Shown here one piece after another: positions 24,474 to 33,385 of a stretch of DNA of 64,000 nucleotides. Both the position numbers and the translations under genes were made by a program. The DNA comes from Actinomycetospora endophytica (GTDB lineage Bacteria; Actinomycetota; Actinomycetes; Mycobacteriales; Pseudonocardiaceae). Every line of letters starts with the position of its first letter. The stretch's first letter is position 1. The notes below the pieces were generated by a model. The model saw only the letters and a list, made by a program, of their open reading frames with translations. It was not told where the DNA came from and did no database searches. The DNA lies in the NCBI RefSeq assembly GCF_021026375.1, contig NZ_JAJNDB010000003.1, positions 186,001 to 250,000 of the forward strand. The letters run 5' to 3'.

Positions 24474-27308
24474 TCAGCTCTCCCCCACCGCGACCACCCC
24501 GCGCCGGATCGCGCGCCCGGCATCGGAGGCCGCGCGCCCCACCGGGTCCTCGCCGCCGCAGACCGCACGGATCTGGTCGAGCAGGTCGAGCACCTGGCGG
24601 CACCAGCGAACGAAGTCGCCCGCCGAGAGCTCGATCCCGTGCGAGCGGGCGGACGAGAGCACCGCCGACAGCGCGTCGCCCTTGGCCCAGCGGTGCACCG
24701 GCCAGGCGAAGCCGAGGTCGGGCTCACGGGTGCGGTCCAGGTGGTGGCGGCGTTCGTCGGCGACGAGGTCCTGCCACAGCTGCACGGTCGACGTCACCGC
24801 GCTCTCGGCGGCGTCGGGCACCCGCGGCATGCCGCCGTCGTCGCGTCGCGAGTCGTAGACCAGCGACGACGCGACCGCGGCCAGCTCGGCCGCGCCGAGC
24901 CCGACCCACACGCCGTGGCGCAGGCACTCGGCGACGAGCAGGTCCGACTCGCCCCACAGCCGCGCGAGCCGGCGGCCGTCGGCGGTCAGCTCCTCGCCGT
25001 CGAGGTACTCGCGCTCGGCCAGCAATCCGCGGATGCGGTCGAAGTTCCGGGCGAGGGAGTGGGTGGTCGAGCGGACCCGCTGCTCGAGCTGATCGTTCTC
25101 GCGGGCCAGCTTCGCGTGGCGCTCGGCCCAGCGGGCGCGGTCGTCGCGGTCGGAGCGCCCGTGCATCGGGTGGGAGCGCAGCGCGCGCCGCAGCGACGCG
25201 AGCTCCGGGTCTTCGGTGTCGGCCCCGCGACGGCGCCGCGAGCCCTGCCGGGACGGCGCTTGGAGGCCGGTCTCGCGCAGGGCGTTCGCGAGGTCGCGGC
25301 GCACCCGCGGCACCTTGTGGTCGACCCGCTTCGGGAGCTTCATCGTCCCGAGCGCGGTGACCGGGTCGGGGAAGTCGGCGATGGTGAGCCGGCCGGCCCA
25401 CCGGTCCTCGGTGAGCACCAGCGGGCGGGGCTCCATCCCGCGCCCGGAGCGGTCCACCCCGGGGTCGATGACGACGGCCAGCCCGGCGCGCTTGCCGGAC
25501 GGCACCGCGATGACGTCCCCGGTCCGCAGCGCCTCGAGCGACGCCGACGCCTCGGCCTTCGCCTGCGAGCGGCCCTGCCGGGCGAGCTGCTTCTCGCGCT
25601 CGGACAGCCGTCGCCGTAGGTCCATGTACTCCTGGAACCCGGCGAGCGACTCCTCGGTGCCGTCCTCGCCCGCCATCGCCTCGGCGTAGCCGTCGAGCGC
25701 CTCGCGGTTGCGCTCCACCCGCTTGGCGAGGTGCACGACGGAGCGGTCGGCCTGGAACTGCGCGAACGACTGCTCGAGCAGCTCGCGCGCGTCGGCGATC
25801 CCGAGCCGGTCGACGAGGTTGACGGCCATGTTGTAGCCCGGCCGGAACGACGAGCGCAGCGGGTACGTCCGGGTGGACGCGAGGCCCGCGACCTGCGCCG
25901 GGTCCATCCCCGGCGCCCAGAGCACGACCGCGTGGCCCTCGACGTCGATGCCGCGCCGCCCCGCCCGGCCGGTGAGCTGGGTGTACTCCCCCGGGGTCAG
26001 CTCGACGTGGGACTCGCCGTTGTACTTGACGAGCTTCTCCAGCACGACGGTGCGCGCCGGCATGTTGATCCCGAGCGCCAGCGTCTCGGTCGCGAACACG
26101 GCGCGCACGAGGCCGCGGACGAACAGCTCCTCGACGGTCTCCTTGAACGCGGGCAGCATCCCGGCGTGGTGGGCGGCGACCCCGCGCTCGAGGCCCTCGC
26201 GCCACTCCCAGTAGCCCAGGACGTCGAGGTCCGCGTCGGGCAGCGCCGAGGTCCGCCGGTCGACGATCGCGCGGATCTCCTCGACCTCGGAGGCCTCGGT
26301 GAGGCGCAGCCCGGAGCGCACGCACTGCGTGACCGCGGCGTCGCAGCCGGCGCGGCTGAAGATGAACGTGATGGCGGGCAGCAGCCCCGCCGCGTCGAGC
26401 CGCTCGATGACGTCGACGCGCGACGGCGGGCGGTACGACGGACCGGAGCGCCCGTTGCTGCGGCCCGGTCCCCCGGAGCCGCGGTCGTCACGACGCCGGC
26501 CACCGTCCCGGCCACGGCGCGGCGGCGGTCCGGAGCGGCTCCGCCGGTGCCCGCCGCCGTCGCGGTCGACCTCGGCGACGGCCTTGGCCAGCGTCGGGTC
26601 GACCTTGACCTCGTGCCCGCCCGCCTGCTGCTTCTCCTCGCTGAACAGGTCGAACATCCGCGACCCGACCACCATGTGCTGCCACAGCGGCACCGGACGG
26701 GTCTCGTCGACGACGACGGTGGTGTCCCCGCGGACCTCGACGAGCCAGTCGCCGAACTCCTCGGCGTTCGACACCGTGGCCGAGAGCGAGGCGAGTTGCA
26801 CGTGGTCGGGCAGGTGGAGGATCACCTCCTCCCAGACCGCGCCGCGGAAGCGGTCGGCGAGGTAGTGCACCTCGTCCATCACCACGTACGCGAGGCCGTC
26901 GAGCGCCGGGGCGTCGGCGTAGAGCATGTTCCGCAGCACCTCGGTCGTCATGACGACGACGGGTGCGGACCCGTTGACGGCGGTGTCCCCGGTGAGCAGG
27001 CCGACCGAGTCCGCGCCGTGGCGGGCCGCGAGGTCGGCGTACTTCTGGTTGGAGAGCGCCTTGATCGGGGTGGTGTAGAAGCACTTCTGGCCCCGGGCGA
27101 GGGCCAGGTGCACCGCGAACTCCCCGACGACGGTCTTGCCCGCGCCGGTCGGCGCGCACACGAGCACGCCGTGCCCCTCCTCCAGCGCGAGGCACCCACG
27201 GCGCTGGAAGTCGTCGAGCTCGAAGCTCAGGGTGGGGACGAAGTTGCCGAGCTCGGGGTGCGCGGCGCGGGTGCGCGCCTGCGCGTAGGCCTCGGCGGGA
27301 GAGCGCAT
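24474..27308 (-). CDS. helY: Ski2/Mtr4-like DEAD/DEAH helicase HelY
   Basis: Superfamily 2 helicase of 944 aa. Motifs: Walker A 'CAPTGAGKTVVGEF', 'TTPIKALSNQKY', DEVH box 'MDEVHYLADRFRG', SAT 'SLSATVSNAEEFGDWL', 'HHAGMLPAFKETVE', 'FATETLALGINMPARTVVLEKL' and 'GEYTQLTGRAGRRGID'. An Arg/Gly-rich low-complexity insertion lies around residues 250-300, and the C-terminus carries the Ski2-type helical domain. HelY-type proteins are probable RNA helicases in RNA turnover. ATG 27308 is chosen over GTG 27314. It is the last gene of the leftward pafBC-tatA group, 64 bp after tatA. Confidence 0.93.
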   Translation of the reverse strand: MRSPAEAYAQARTRAAHPELGNFVPTLSFELDDFQRRGCLALEEGHGVLVCAPTGAGKTVVGEFAVHLALARGQKCFYTTPIKALSNQKYADLAARHGADSVGLLTGDTAVNGSAPVVVMTTEVLRNMLYADAPALDGLAYVVMDEVHYLADRFRGAVWEEVILHLPDHVQLASLSATVSNAEEFGDWLVEVRGDTTVVVDETRPVPLWQHMVVGSRMFDLFSEEKQQAGGHEVKVDPTLAKAVAEVDRDGGGHRRSRSGPPPRRGRDGGRRRDDRGSGGPGRSNGRSGPSYRPPSRVDVIERLDAAGLLPAITFIFSRAGCDAAVTQCVRSGLRLTEASEVEEIRAIVDRRTSALPDADLDVLGYWEWREGLERGVAAHHAGMLPAFKETVEELFVRGLVRAVFATETLALGINMPARTVVLEKLVKYNGESHVELTPGEYTQLTGRAGRRGIDVEGHAVVLWAPGMDPAQVAGLASTRTYPLRSSFRPGYNMAVNLVDRLGIADARELLEQSFAQFQADRSVVHLAKRVERNREALDGYAEAMAGEDGTEESLAGFQEYMDLRRRLSEREKQLARQGRSQAKAEASASLEALRTGDVIAVPSGKRAGLAVVIDPGVDRSGRGMEPRPLVLTEDRWAGRLTIADFPDPVTALGTMKLPKRVDHKVPRVRRDLANALRETGLQAPSRQGSRRRRGADTEDPELASLRRALRSHPMHGRSDRDDRARWAERHAKLARENDQLEQRVRSTTHSLARNFDRIRGLLAEREYLDGEELTADGRRLARLWGESDLLVAECLRHGVWVGLGAAELAAVASSLVYDSRRDDGGMPRVPDAAESAVTSTVQLWQDLVADERRHHLDRTREPDLGFAWPVHRWAKGDALSAVLSSARSHGIELSAGDFVRWCRQVLDLLDQIRAVCGGEDPVGRAASDAGRAIRRGVVAVGES

Positions 27309-27372
27309 GGCCACACCCCCACCGTGTCACATCAGGGTGGCACCGCGCCCGATCAGGCGTACGACGGTCGCG

Positions 27373-27600
27373 TCACTCGCTGCGACGGGCCTCGTCCGTG
27401 ACCGTCCCGCGGGCCGGGGCGGCCGGTTCGCCGGACTCGACCGGCTTCGGCTCGGAGCGCGCGTCGTCCTCCTTGAGCCCCCGGGTCTCGGCCTTGAAGA
27501 TGCGCATCGACTGCCCCAGGCCGCGGGCCATGTCCGGCAGCTTCTTCGCGCTGAAGAGCAGCACAACACCGACAATTGCGACGATGATCCATTCGCTCAC
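27373..27600 (-). CDS. tatA: twin-arginine translocase subunit TatA
   Basis: Protein of 75 aa: N-terminal transmembrane helix 'EWIIVAIVGVVLLFSAKKLPDMARGLGQSM', with the 'FSAKKLPD' hinge of TatA/E, an amphipathic helix, then a charged tail. TatA oligomers form the passage for folded proteins bearing RR signal peptides. GTG 27600 overlaps the upstream small membrane protein stop by 4 bp. The tatC gene that follows tatA in mycobacteria is absent here; only 64 bp separate tatA from helY. Confidence 0.93.
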   Translation of the reverse strand: MSEWIIVAIVGVVLLFSAKKLPDMARGLGQSMRIFKAETRGLKEDDARSEPKPVESGEPAAPARGTVTDEARRSE

Positions 27601-27875
27601 TGGTGAGCTCCCTCCGACAGCGGCGACGTCACTGCCGAGTCTACCGACGCCGGATCATCCGGTTCGCCCGTTCCGCGCAGGCGGGCGATGCGGACCTTCA
27701 CCGCCGCGAGCCGCGCACGCAGCATCCCCGTGCGGTCGGAGAGGAGGTCGGTGAACGCGCCGAGCACGGTGGTCGTCCGCCCGACGGCGCGCAGCGTCCC
27801 GGTCAGGAGGAGCGCGAGCACCACGAGGGCCACGAGGACCGCGATGATGCTCCAGACGATGGGGCCGATCGACAC
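27597..27875 (-). CDS. small membrane protein coupled to tatA
   Basis: Protein of 92 aa with one transmembrane helix (about 5-30, 'IVWSIIAVLVALVVLALLLTG') and a basic cytoplasmic amphipathic segment 'RTGMLRARLAAVKVRIARLRG'. No family recognised. GTG 27875 is the sensible start; the frame continues upstream only into the large palindrome. Its stop overlaps tatA's GTG by 4 bp, so it is made with TatA. It may assist Tat or be an independent envelope protein; this is inference. Confidence 0.7.
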   Translation of the reverse strand: MSIGPIVWSIIAVLVALVVLALLLTGTLRAVGRTTTVLGAFTDLLSDRTGMLRARLAAVKVRIARLRGTGEPDDPASVDSAVTSPLSEGAHQ

Positions 27876-27905
27876 GGCGCGATCGTAACGGTAGGTGCAC
27901 TGCGT

Positions 27906-27953
27906 GCTCGTGAGCAGTAATTGACGCCATGGCGTCAATTAGTGCTCACGAGC
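27906..27953. repeat. 48-bp near-perfect palindrome at the pafC 3' end
   Basis: Centred between 27929 and 27930, with 24-bp arms that match at 23 positions (only 27917/27942 differ); the inner 24 bp (27918-27941) is perfect and unusually AT-rich at its edges. Partial symmetry continues to about 27891-27968. It contains the pafC stop codon (27946-27948) and lies 31 bp before the small membrane protein start. It could be a terminator/attenuator inside the operon, or a REP-like mobile repeat. Confidence 0.75.
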
Positions 27954-28926
27954 CGTAGGCACCTAGGGCCTCGGCCGCCCGGTCGGCCCGGGCCGCCGCG
28001 AGCTCCGCCGGCCAGAGCACCTCGACGTGCTCGCCGAGCCCGAGCAGCAGACGCACCATCCACGCCCGGTCGCCGTAGCGCATCTGCACCCGCGCCCCGC
28101 CGTCGTCGTCGGCGACGACGTCCTCCATCGGGTAGTACTCGGCCACCCACCGGGCCGCCGGCGCGAGGCGCAGCGCGGCGAGCTGCTGGCGTCCGTCCGG
28201 GGTGAGCAGGCCCGCCGCGTCGGCCGGGACCTCGCGCGGGGTCGCCGTCGACGGCGGCGACGACGGCTCGTCCAGGACCTCGGCGTCGTCGACCCGGTCG
28301 AGCCGGAACATCCGGACCCCCTCGGCGCGGCGGCACCACGCCTCCAGGTAGGTGCTGCCGTCGACGAGGAGCAGCCGCATCGGGTCGACGTCACGGCGGC
28401 CGACGGCGTCCCGGGAGGCCGAGTAGTAGGTCAGGCGCAGCGCGCGGTGACGGGCCACGCCGTCGCGGACCGCCGCCTCGGCCGCCGCGTTGCCCGGCGC
28501 CCGCCCCAGCCCGACGGCGACCGCGTCCTCCACCGGCCCGTCCGTCGCCTGCCCGGAGGCCTGCTCGATCTTCGCGAGGGCGCGCTGGACGGCGTCGGTG
28601 TCGGCGACGCCGGGCGCGTCGGCCAGCGCGCGCAGCGCCACCGCGAGGGTGGCCGCCTCCGGCCCGGACATTCGCAGCGGGCGGGAGAGCCCGGCGTCGT
28701 AGACGACGGTGACGGTGTCGCCCTCGAAGGAGAGGTCGACCAGGTCGCCGGGGCCGTAGCCGGGCAGGCCGCACATCCACAGCAGCTCGAGGTCGCGGCG
28801 CAGCTGCGACTCGGTGATCCCGAACTCCGCCGCCGCGTCCGCGACCGGCACCCCCGGCCGCGCCAGCAGCCACGGCACCAGCGTGAGCAGCCGCGGCAGC
28901 CGGTCGGTGACACCTTCGGCGGTCAT
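27946..28926 (-). CDS. pafC: WYL-domain transcriptional regulator PafC
   Basis: Protein of 326 aa: N-terminal winged helix ('RLPRLLTLVPWLLARPGVPVADAAAEFGITESQLRRDLELLWMCGLPGY'), central WYL domain ('HRALRLTYYSASRDAVGRRDVDPMRLLLVDGSTYLEAWCRRAEGVRMFRLDRV') and a WCX C-terminal domain. With PafB it forms the mycobacterial activator of the LexA-independent DNA-damage response, thought to be triggered by single-stranded DNA. ATG 28926 overlaps the pafB stop by 4 bp. The 3' end is embedded in a large palindrome, so codon choice there is constrained. Confidence 0.93.
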   Translation of the reverse strand: MTAEGVTDRLPRLLTLVPWLLARPGVPVADAAAEFGITESQLRRDLELLWMCGLPGYGPGDLVDLSFEGDTVTVVYDAGLSRPLRMSGPEAATLAVALRALADAPGVADTDAVQRALAKIEQASGQATDGPVEDAVAVGLGRAPGNAAAEAAVRDGVARHRALRLTYYSASRDAVGRRDVDPMRLLLVDGSTYLEAWCRRAEGVRMFRLDRVDDAEVLDEPSSPPSTATPREVPADAAGLLTPDGRQQLAALRLAPAARWVAEYYPMEDVVADDDGGARVQMRYGDRAWMVRLLLGLGEHVEVLWPAELAAARADRAAEALGAYGS

Positions 28927-29915
28927 CGGGCGAGCTCCGCGGCCGGGGCGCCCGCGTCGGCGTCCCGCGCGGCCCGCAACGTGTCGATCACGGCCGCGCG
29001 CAGCTCCGGCGGCTCGAGCACCAGCGCGTCCGGGCCGTGCCCGGCGATCCAACGGGCCAGCGTCTCGATCCGGGAGAGGTCGAGCTCGACGACGTCCGGG
29101 TCGCCCTGCGGGTCCGGGCGTCCCGCGCGACGCAGCCCGGCGGCACGGCCGGGGACCAGCCGGACGCGGGCGGTGCCGGTCGCCGGGGGCGGGCCGGCCG
29201 AGCGCGCGACGAGATCGAGGAGGTCGACGCCCTCGGGCCGGGTGACCGCGCCGCGGGAGCCGACCGCGGTGACGTCGTCGGCGATGCGCGAGAGCCGGAA
29301 GCAGCGGACGTCGTCGCGGTCCCGGTCGTGCCCCACGAGGTACCAGCGGCCGCGGTAGGACACGACGCCCCAGGGCTCGACGGTGCGGGTGCGGGGGTCT
29401 GCCGCCGGGTGGCTGCGGTGGGTGAAGGTGACGACGCGTCCGGCCCGTGCGGCGGCGAGCAGCGGCGCGAACGCCGGCTCGGTGGTGCGCACCCGGGGCT
29501 GCACCTCGGACGCGGCGGCCGGGTCGACCTCCACGCCCGCGGCGCGCAGCTTGGTCACGGCGGTGCGTGCGGCGCCCGCGAGCTGCGGGGAGTCCCAGAG
29601 GCGGGCGGCGAGGGCGACGGCGGTCGCCTCGTCGGGGGCCAGGTCGATGGCCGCGAGCTCGTAGTCGCCGCGGGCGATGCGGTAGCCGTCGACGGTGTCG
29701 AACACCGACTGCTTCCCGGTCTCCAGCGGCACCCCGAGCTCCCGGAGCTCGGCCTTGTCCCGCTCGAACATCCGGTAGAAGGCCTCGTCGGTGCGGGCCT
29801 CCTCGTAGCCGGCGACGGTCGTGCGGATGCGCTCGGCCGTGAGGAACTGCCGGGTCGAGAGCAGCGCCAGCACGAGGTTCACCAGGCGCTCGGCACGCGC
29901 GGTCGGGGGCGGCAC
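28923..29915 (-). CDS. pafB: WYL-domain transcriptional regulator PafB
   Basis: Protein of 330 aa with helix-turn-helix ('RAERLVNLVLALLSTRQFLTAERIRTTVAGYEEARTDEAFYRMFERDKAELRELGVPLE'), WYL domain ('RVVTFTHRSHPAADPRTRTVEPWGVVSYRGRWYLVGHDRDRDDVRCFRLSRI') and WCX domain. It partners PafC, to which it is coupled by a 4-bp overlap. The name comes from its place near pafA; it is not needed for pupylation itself. GTG 29915 is chosen as the first codon before the conserved 'PPPTARAERL'; the frame remains open upstream. Confidence 0.93.
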   Translation of the reverse strand: MPPPTARAERLVNLVLALLSTRQFLTAERIRTTVAGYEEARTDEAFYRMFERDKAELRELGVPLETGKQSVFDTVDGYRIARGDYELAAIDLAPDEATAVALAARLWDSPQLAGAARTAVTKLRAAGVEVDPAAASEVQPRVRTTEPAFAPLLAAARAGRVVTFTHRSHPAADPRTRTVEPWGVVSYRGRWYLVGHDRDRDDVRCFRLSRIADDVTAVGSRGAVTRPEGVDLLDLVARSAGPPPATGTARVRLVPGRAAGLRRAGRPDPQGDPDVVELDLSRIETLARWIAGHGPDALVLEPPELRAAVIDTLRAARDADAGAPAAELAR

Positions 29916-30027
29916 GACGCCGAGGGTAACGGGGACGACCGGAGCGACGGGGGATATCCGGGCCCATCGATCGACCGGGTGTTCGACAGCCCGCCGACCC
30001 GGCGCGCCCGATCGGTGCCCCGCCGGG

Positions 30028-31815
30028 TCAGGCCGAGTCGGCCCCGCCCCGAGCTGCGGACTGGATCTCCAGGCGTCCCTGGTCGTTGCGGTCCACCTCG
30101 AAGTGGTAGGTCTCCCGTGAGGTCCGCCCGTCCGCGGTGACGAACTCGAGCTGGGCGCGCGCCGAGGTGCCGTCGACCTGCACGTCGTCCGCGGAGACCG
30201 AGCTGATGCTGCTCCAGAAGCTCTGGTACCCGCCGAAGCCGCCGGAGGCGTTCTGGGCGTCACCGGAGAGGTAGGACCACGCACCGGGGATGTCGCCGGG
30301 CAGGCTCGCGTAGTAGTCGGACACCGTCATCCGGACGTCGTCCGAGCTGACCGGGTCGCCCGGGTTGCCCTGCAGGCCCGCCGGTGCCGGCGCGGCGGGG
30401 CTGTCCGGGGACAGCGGTGCCCCGGCGGCGGGCGGCACGGTGTCCGGCGCCGCGGCGGGCGGCACCGTCAGGGCGGGCGCGGTCGTCGGGGCGAGGGCGT
30501 GCGGAGCCGCCGCCTGCGCACCGGGGTGGTCGGAGCGGGTCGGGCCGACCGCGGCGACGGCCGCGCCCACCCCGGCGGAGAGCACGACGGCGGAGGCCGC
30601 GGCGACCGCGAGCACGCGGCGCCGGCCCGCGAACGGCCGCACCGCGCGGGCGGGCGTGGTCGGCGGCCCGGTCCGGGACGGACGGGCCGCCAGGGCCTCG
30701 TCGTCGGAGTCGGCGGGGTCGGCCGGGTCGTCGGGCTCCCCGGGAGTGCTCATGCCGATCGCCGGGGCGGTCGGTGGCCCGGGGACCGGCGGCTGCGCCG
30801 GCTCGTCCGCCGACGGGGTGCCCGCGCCGTCGTCCGGGGTGCCGGCGTCGGCGGCGGGGTCCACGGGCGGCGGGGCGGCGACCGGGGTCGACGACGGGTC
30901 GGGCTCCCGCGCGGCACGCGTCGCGAGCGCGGTGCGGAGCAGGGCGGTGTCGGGGCGGTGGGCCGGGTCCAGGCGCAGCATCGCGGACAGCGGCCGGCCG
31001 AGCACCCCCGCGCGCTGCGCGGGACGCAGCCGTCCCTCGGCCATCGCGTGCAGCACGCCGAGCGTGTTGTCCATGGGCCCGCACACCAGCTCGTTCTCGA
31101 CCGCGGCGTAGAGCGTGGCGCCGAGGGAGAACACGTCGGAGGCGGGCGTCGGGTCCCCGCCGCGGGCGACCTCGGGCGCGAAGTAGCCGGGCGTCCCGGC
31201 CACCACGCCGCCCCCGGTCGCCGTGGTGTCCCACGAGGCCCGCGAGACCCCGAAGTCGGTGAGCTTGGCGACGCCGTCGTCGGTGAGCAGCACGTTCCCG
31301 GGCTTGACGTCGCCGTGGACGATGCCCGCCTCGTGCACCGCGGAGAGCGCGTCGGCGATCTGCGCACCGATCCGCGCCACCTCGCCCGGCGGCAGCGGGC
31401 CCCGCGCAGCGAGCACCGTCGCGAGCGAGCGCGAGGGCAGGTACTCCATGACCAGCCACGGCATCGAGTCCTGGGTGACCACGTCGAACACCGCGATGGC
31501 GCGGGAGTGCACCACCCGCGCTGCGATCCGGCCCTCGCGCAGCGCGCGGGTGCGGGCGGTGCGGACCTCGACCGGGTCGCCGTCGCGCGGCAGCGCGAGC
31601 TGCTTGACCGCGACCGTGCGCGCCAGCCGCCGGTCCCACGCCGTCCACACGACGCCCATCGCGCCGGTGCCGATGCACTCACCGACCCGGTAGCGCCCCC
31701 CGAGCAGCGTGCCCCCGACCGCCGGGTCGGGGACCGCGGGCTCGCGGTCGTGCAGGGTGCTCGGTTGCCCGCCCGGCGGCGCCACCACCCTGTCCGTGCG
31801 GTCCTGGTGCTCCAT
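30028..31815 (-). CDS. membrane Ser/Thr protein kinase (PknB-type, non-RD)
   Basis: Protein of 595 aa. The cytoplasmic kinase domain (about 41-300) has glycine loop 'GECIGTGAMGVVW', Lys71, catalytic loop 'HGDVKPGNVLL' (167-177) with Asp169, DFG at 187-189 and 'GTPGYFAPEV'. The HGD in place of HRD marks a non-RD kinase. A Pro/Asp-rich linker (300-395) leads to one transmembrane helix (about 401-423), then an extracytoplasmic Pro/Ala linker and a roughly 95-residue NTF2-like sensor domain. It sits between pafB and pafA in the same direction, 111 bp downstream of the pafA stop. Substrates unknown. Confidence 0.9.
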   Translation of the reverse strand: MEHQDRTDRVVAPPGGQPSTLHDREPAVPDPAVGGTLLGGRYRVGECIGTGAMGVVWTAWDRRLARTVAVKQLALPRDGDPVEVRTARTRALREGRIAARVVHSRAIAVFDVVTQDSMPWLVMEYLPSRSLATVLAARGPLPPGEVARIGAQIADALSAVHEAGIVHGDVKPGNVLLTDDGVAKLTDFGVSRASWDTTATGGGVVAGTPGYFAPEVARGGDPTPASDVFSLGATLYAAVENELVCGPMDNTLGVLHAMAEGRLRPAQRAGVLGRPLSAMLRLDPAHRPDTALLRTALATRAAREPDPSSTPVAAPPPVDPAADAGTPDDGAGTPSADEPAQPPVPGPPTAPAIGMSTPGEPDDPADPADSDDEALAARPSRTGPPTTPARAVRPFAGRRRVLAVAAASAVVLSAGVGAAVAAVGPTRSDHPGAQAAAPHALAPTTAPALTVPPAAAPDTVPPAAGAPLSPDSPAAPAPAGLQGNPGDPVSSDDVRMTVSDYYASLPGDIPGAWSYLSGDAQNASGGFGGYQSFWSSISSVSADDVQVDGTSARAQLEFVTADGRTSRETYHFEVDRNDQGRLEIQSAARGGADSA

Positions 31816-31926
31816 CGCTCTCGTGCCTGCCGTCCTCGTGATCGGTCGTGCGCTGGCTCGACGTCGCGGCCCCCGCGACGGGTCCCCGACGGACCGACCG
31901 ATCACGCCGACGGCGTGACGATCGCG

Positions 31927-33285
31927 CTACAACGTCGCGATCAGCCGGTCCACCCGCTCGTCCACCGCGCGGAAGGGGTCCTTGCACAGGACGGTTCGTT
32001 GGGCCTGGTCGTTGAGTTTGAGATGCACCCAATCCACGGTGAAATCGCGACCGGCGTTCTGGGCGGCGGCGATGAAGTCGCCGCGGAGCTTCGCGCGGGT
32101 GGTCTGGGGCGGGGTGTCCTTCGCGGCCTCGATCTCGCCGTCGTCGGTCACCCGGTCGACGAGGTCCTTGCGCTGCAGGAGGTCGAACACCCCACGACCA
32201 CGGCGGATGTCGTGGTAGGCGAGGTCGAGCTGGGCGATGCGCGGGCTGGAGAGCCCGAGGTCGCCCCGTGAGCGGTAGCGCTCGACGAGCTTGTGCTTGA
32301 TGGCCCAGTCGATCTCGCGGTCGATCATCGACAGGTCCTGGCGCTCGACGGCGTCGAGCGTGCGGCCCCACAGCTCGAGCACCCGGTCGGTCACCGGGTC
32401 GCTCCCCCGGCGCGCGACGTGCTCGACGGCGCGGGCGTGGTACTCGCGCTGGATGTCCAGCGCACCCGCCTCCCGGCCGCCGGCGAGGCGCACCGGACGA
32501 CGGCCGGTGAGGTCGTGGCTGATTTCGCGGATCGCGCGGATCGGGTTGTCCAGCGTGAAGTCCCGGAACTGGATCCCCTGCTCGATCATCTCCAGCACCA
32601 GGTGCGTGGTGCCGACCTTGAGCAGCGTGGTCACCTCGGACATGTTCGAGTCCCCGACGATGACGTGCAGCCGCCGGTAGCGCTCCGCGTCGGCGTGCGG
32701 CTCGTCGCGGGTGTTGATGATCGGACGGCTCCGCGTGGTCGCGGAGGAGACGCCCTCCCAGATGTGCTCCGCGCGCTGCGAGAGGCAGTACACGGCGCCG
32801 CGCGGGGTCTGCAGCACCTTGCCGGCGCCCGCGATGAGCTGGCGGGTGACCAGGAACGGCAGCAGCACGTCCGCGATGCGCGAGAACTCCCCGGACCGGC
32901 CGACGAGGTAGTTCTCGTGGCAGCCGTACGAGTTGCCCGCCGAGTCGGTGTTGTTCTTGAACAGGAAGATGTCCCCGCCGATGCCCTCGTCGGCGAGGCG
33001 GCGCTCGGCGTCGAGCAGCAGGTCCTCGAGGATGCGCTCGCCCGCCTTGTCGTGGGCCACGAGCTGCTCGAGCGAGTCGCACTCCGCGGTGGCGTACTCC
33101 GGGTGGGATCCGACGTCGAGATAGAGCCGTGACCCGTTGCGCAGGAAGACGTTCGAGGACCGTCCCCAGGAGACGACCCGTCGGAACAGATACCGCGCCA
33201 CCTCGTCCGGCGAGAGTCGACGCTGACCGTGGAAGGTGCAGGTCACCCCGAACTCGGTCTCGATGCCGTAGATCCGCCGCTGCAT
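31927..33285 (-). CDS. pafA: Pup-protein ligase PafA
   Basis: Protein of 452 aa, standard PafA length. The glutamine-synthetase-like core starts '[18 protein letters not shown]' with the ATP/Mg Glu residues, then '[21 protein letters not shown]' (active-site Asp), '[20 protein letters not shown]', '[13 protein letters not shown]' and '[20 protein letters not shown]'. It phosphorylates the C-terminal Glu of Pup and links it to substrate lysines. ATG 33285 is divergent from the PAP2/diacylglycerol-kinase-like gene; the 100-bp gap must hold both promoters. It stands 1.7 kb from prcA, separated by that gene. Confidence 0.97.
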   Translation of the reverse strand: MQRRIYGIETEFGVTCTFHGQRRLSPDEVARYLFRRVVSWGRSSNVFLRNGSRLYLDVGSHPEYATAECDSLEQLVAHDKAGERILEDLLLDAERRLADEGIGGDIFLFKNNTDSAGNSYGCHENYLVGRSGEFSRIADVLLPFLVTRQLIAGAGKVLQTPRGAVYCLSQRAEHIWEGVSSATTRSRPIINTRDEPHADAERYRRLHVIVGDSNMSEVTTLLKVGTTHLVLEMIEQGIQFRDFTLDNPIRAIREISHDLTGRRPVRLAGGREAGALDIQREYHARAVEHVARRGSDPVTDRVLELWGRTLDAVERQDLSMIDREIDWAIKHKLVERYRSRGDLGLSSPRIAQLDLAYHDIRRGRGVFDLLQRKDLVDRVTDDGEIEAAKDTPPQTTRAKLRGDFIAAAQNAGRDFTVDWVHLKLNDQAQRTVLCKDPFRAVDERVDRLIATL

Positions 33286-33385
33286 GCCCTCCAGCCTAAG
33301 CGACTCGGAGCCGTCATGAGCCCCTTCGCGCGGGGTGGTGCCGGACCGCCGGGAAACCGGACACCGGGGTCTAGGGTGCCGTCAC

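Noticed and set aside
27921..28205. plus-strand ORF starting MTPWRQL
   Set aside because: Its first codons mirror those of the minus-strand frame ending at 27938 because both start inside the large palindrome; it is an artefact of symmetry.
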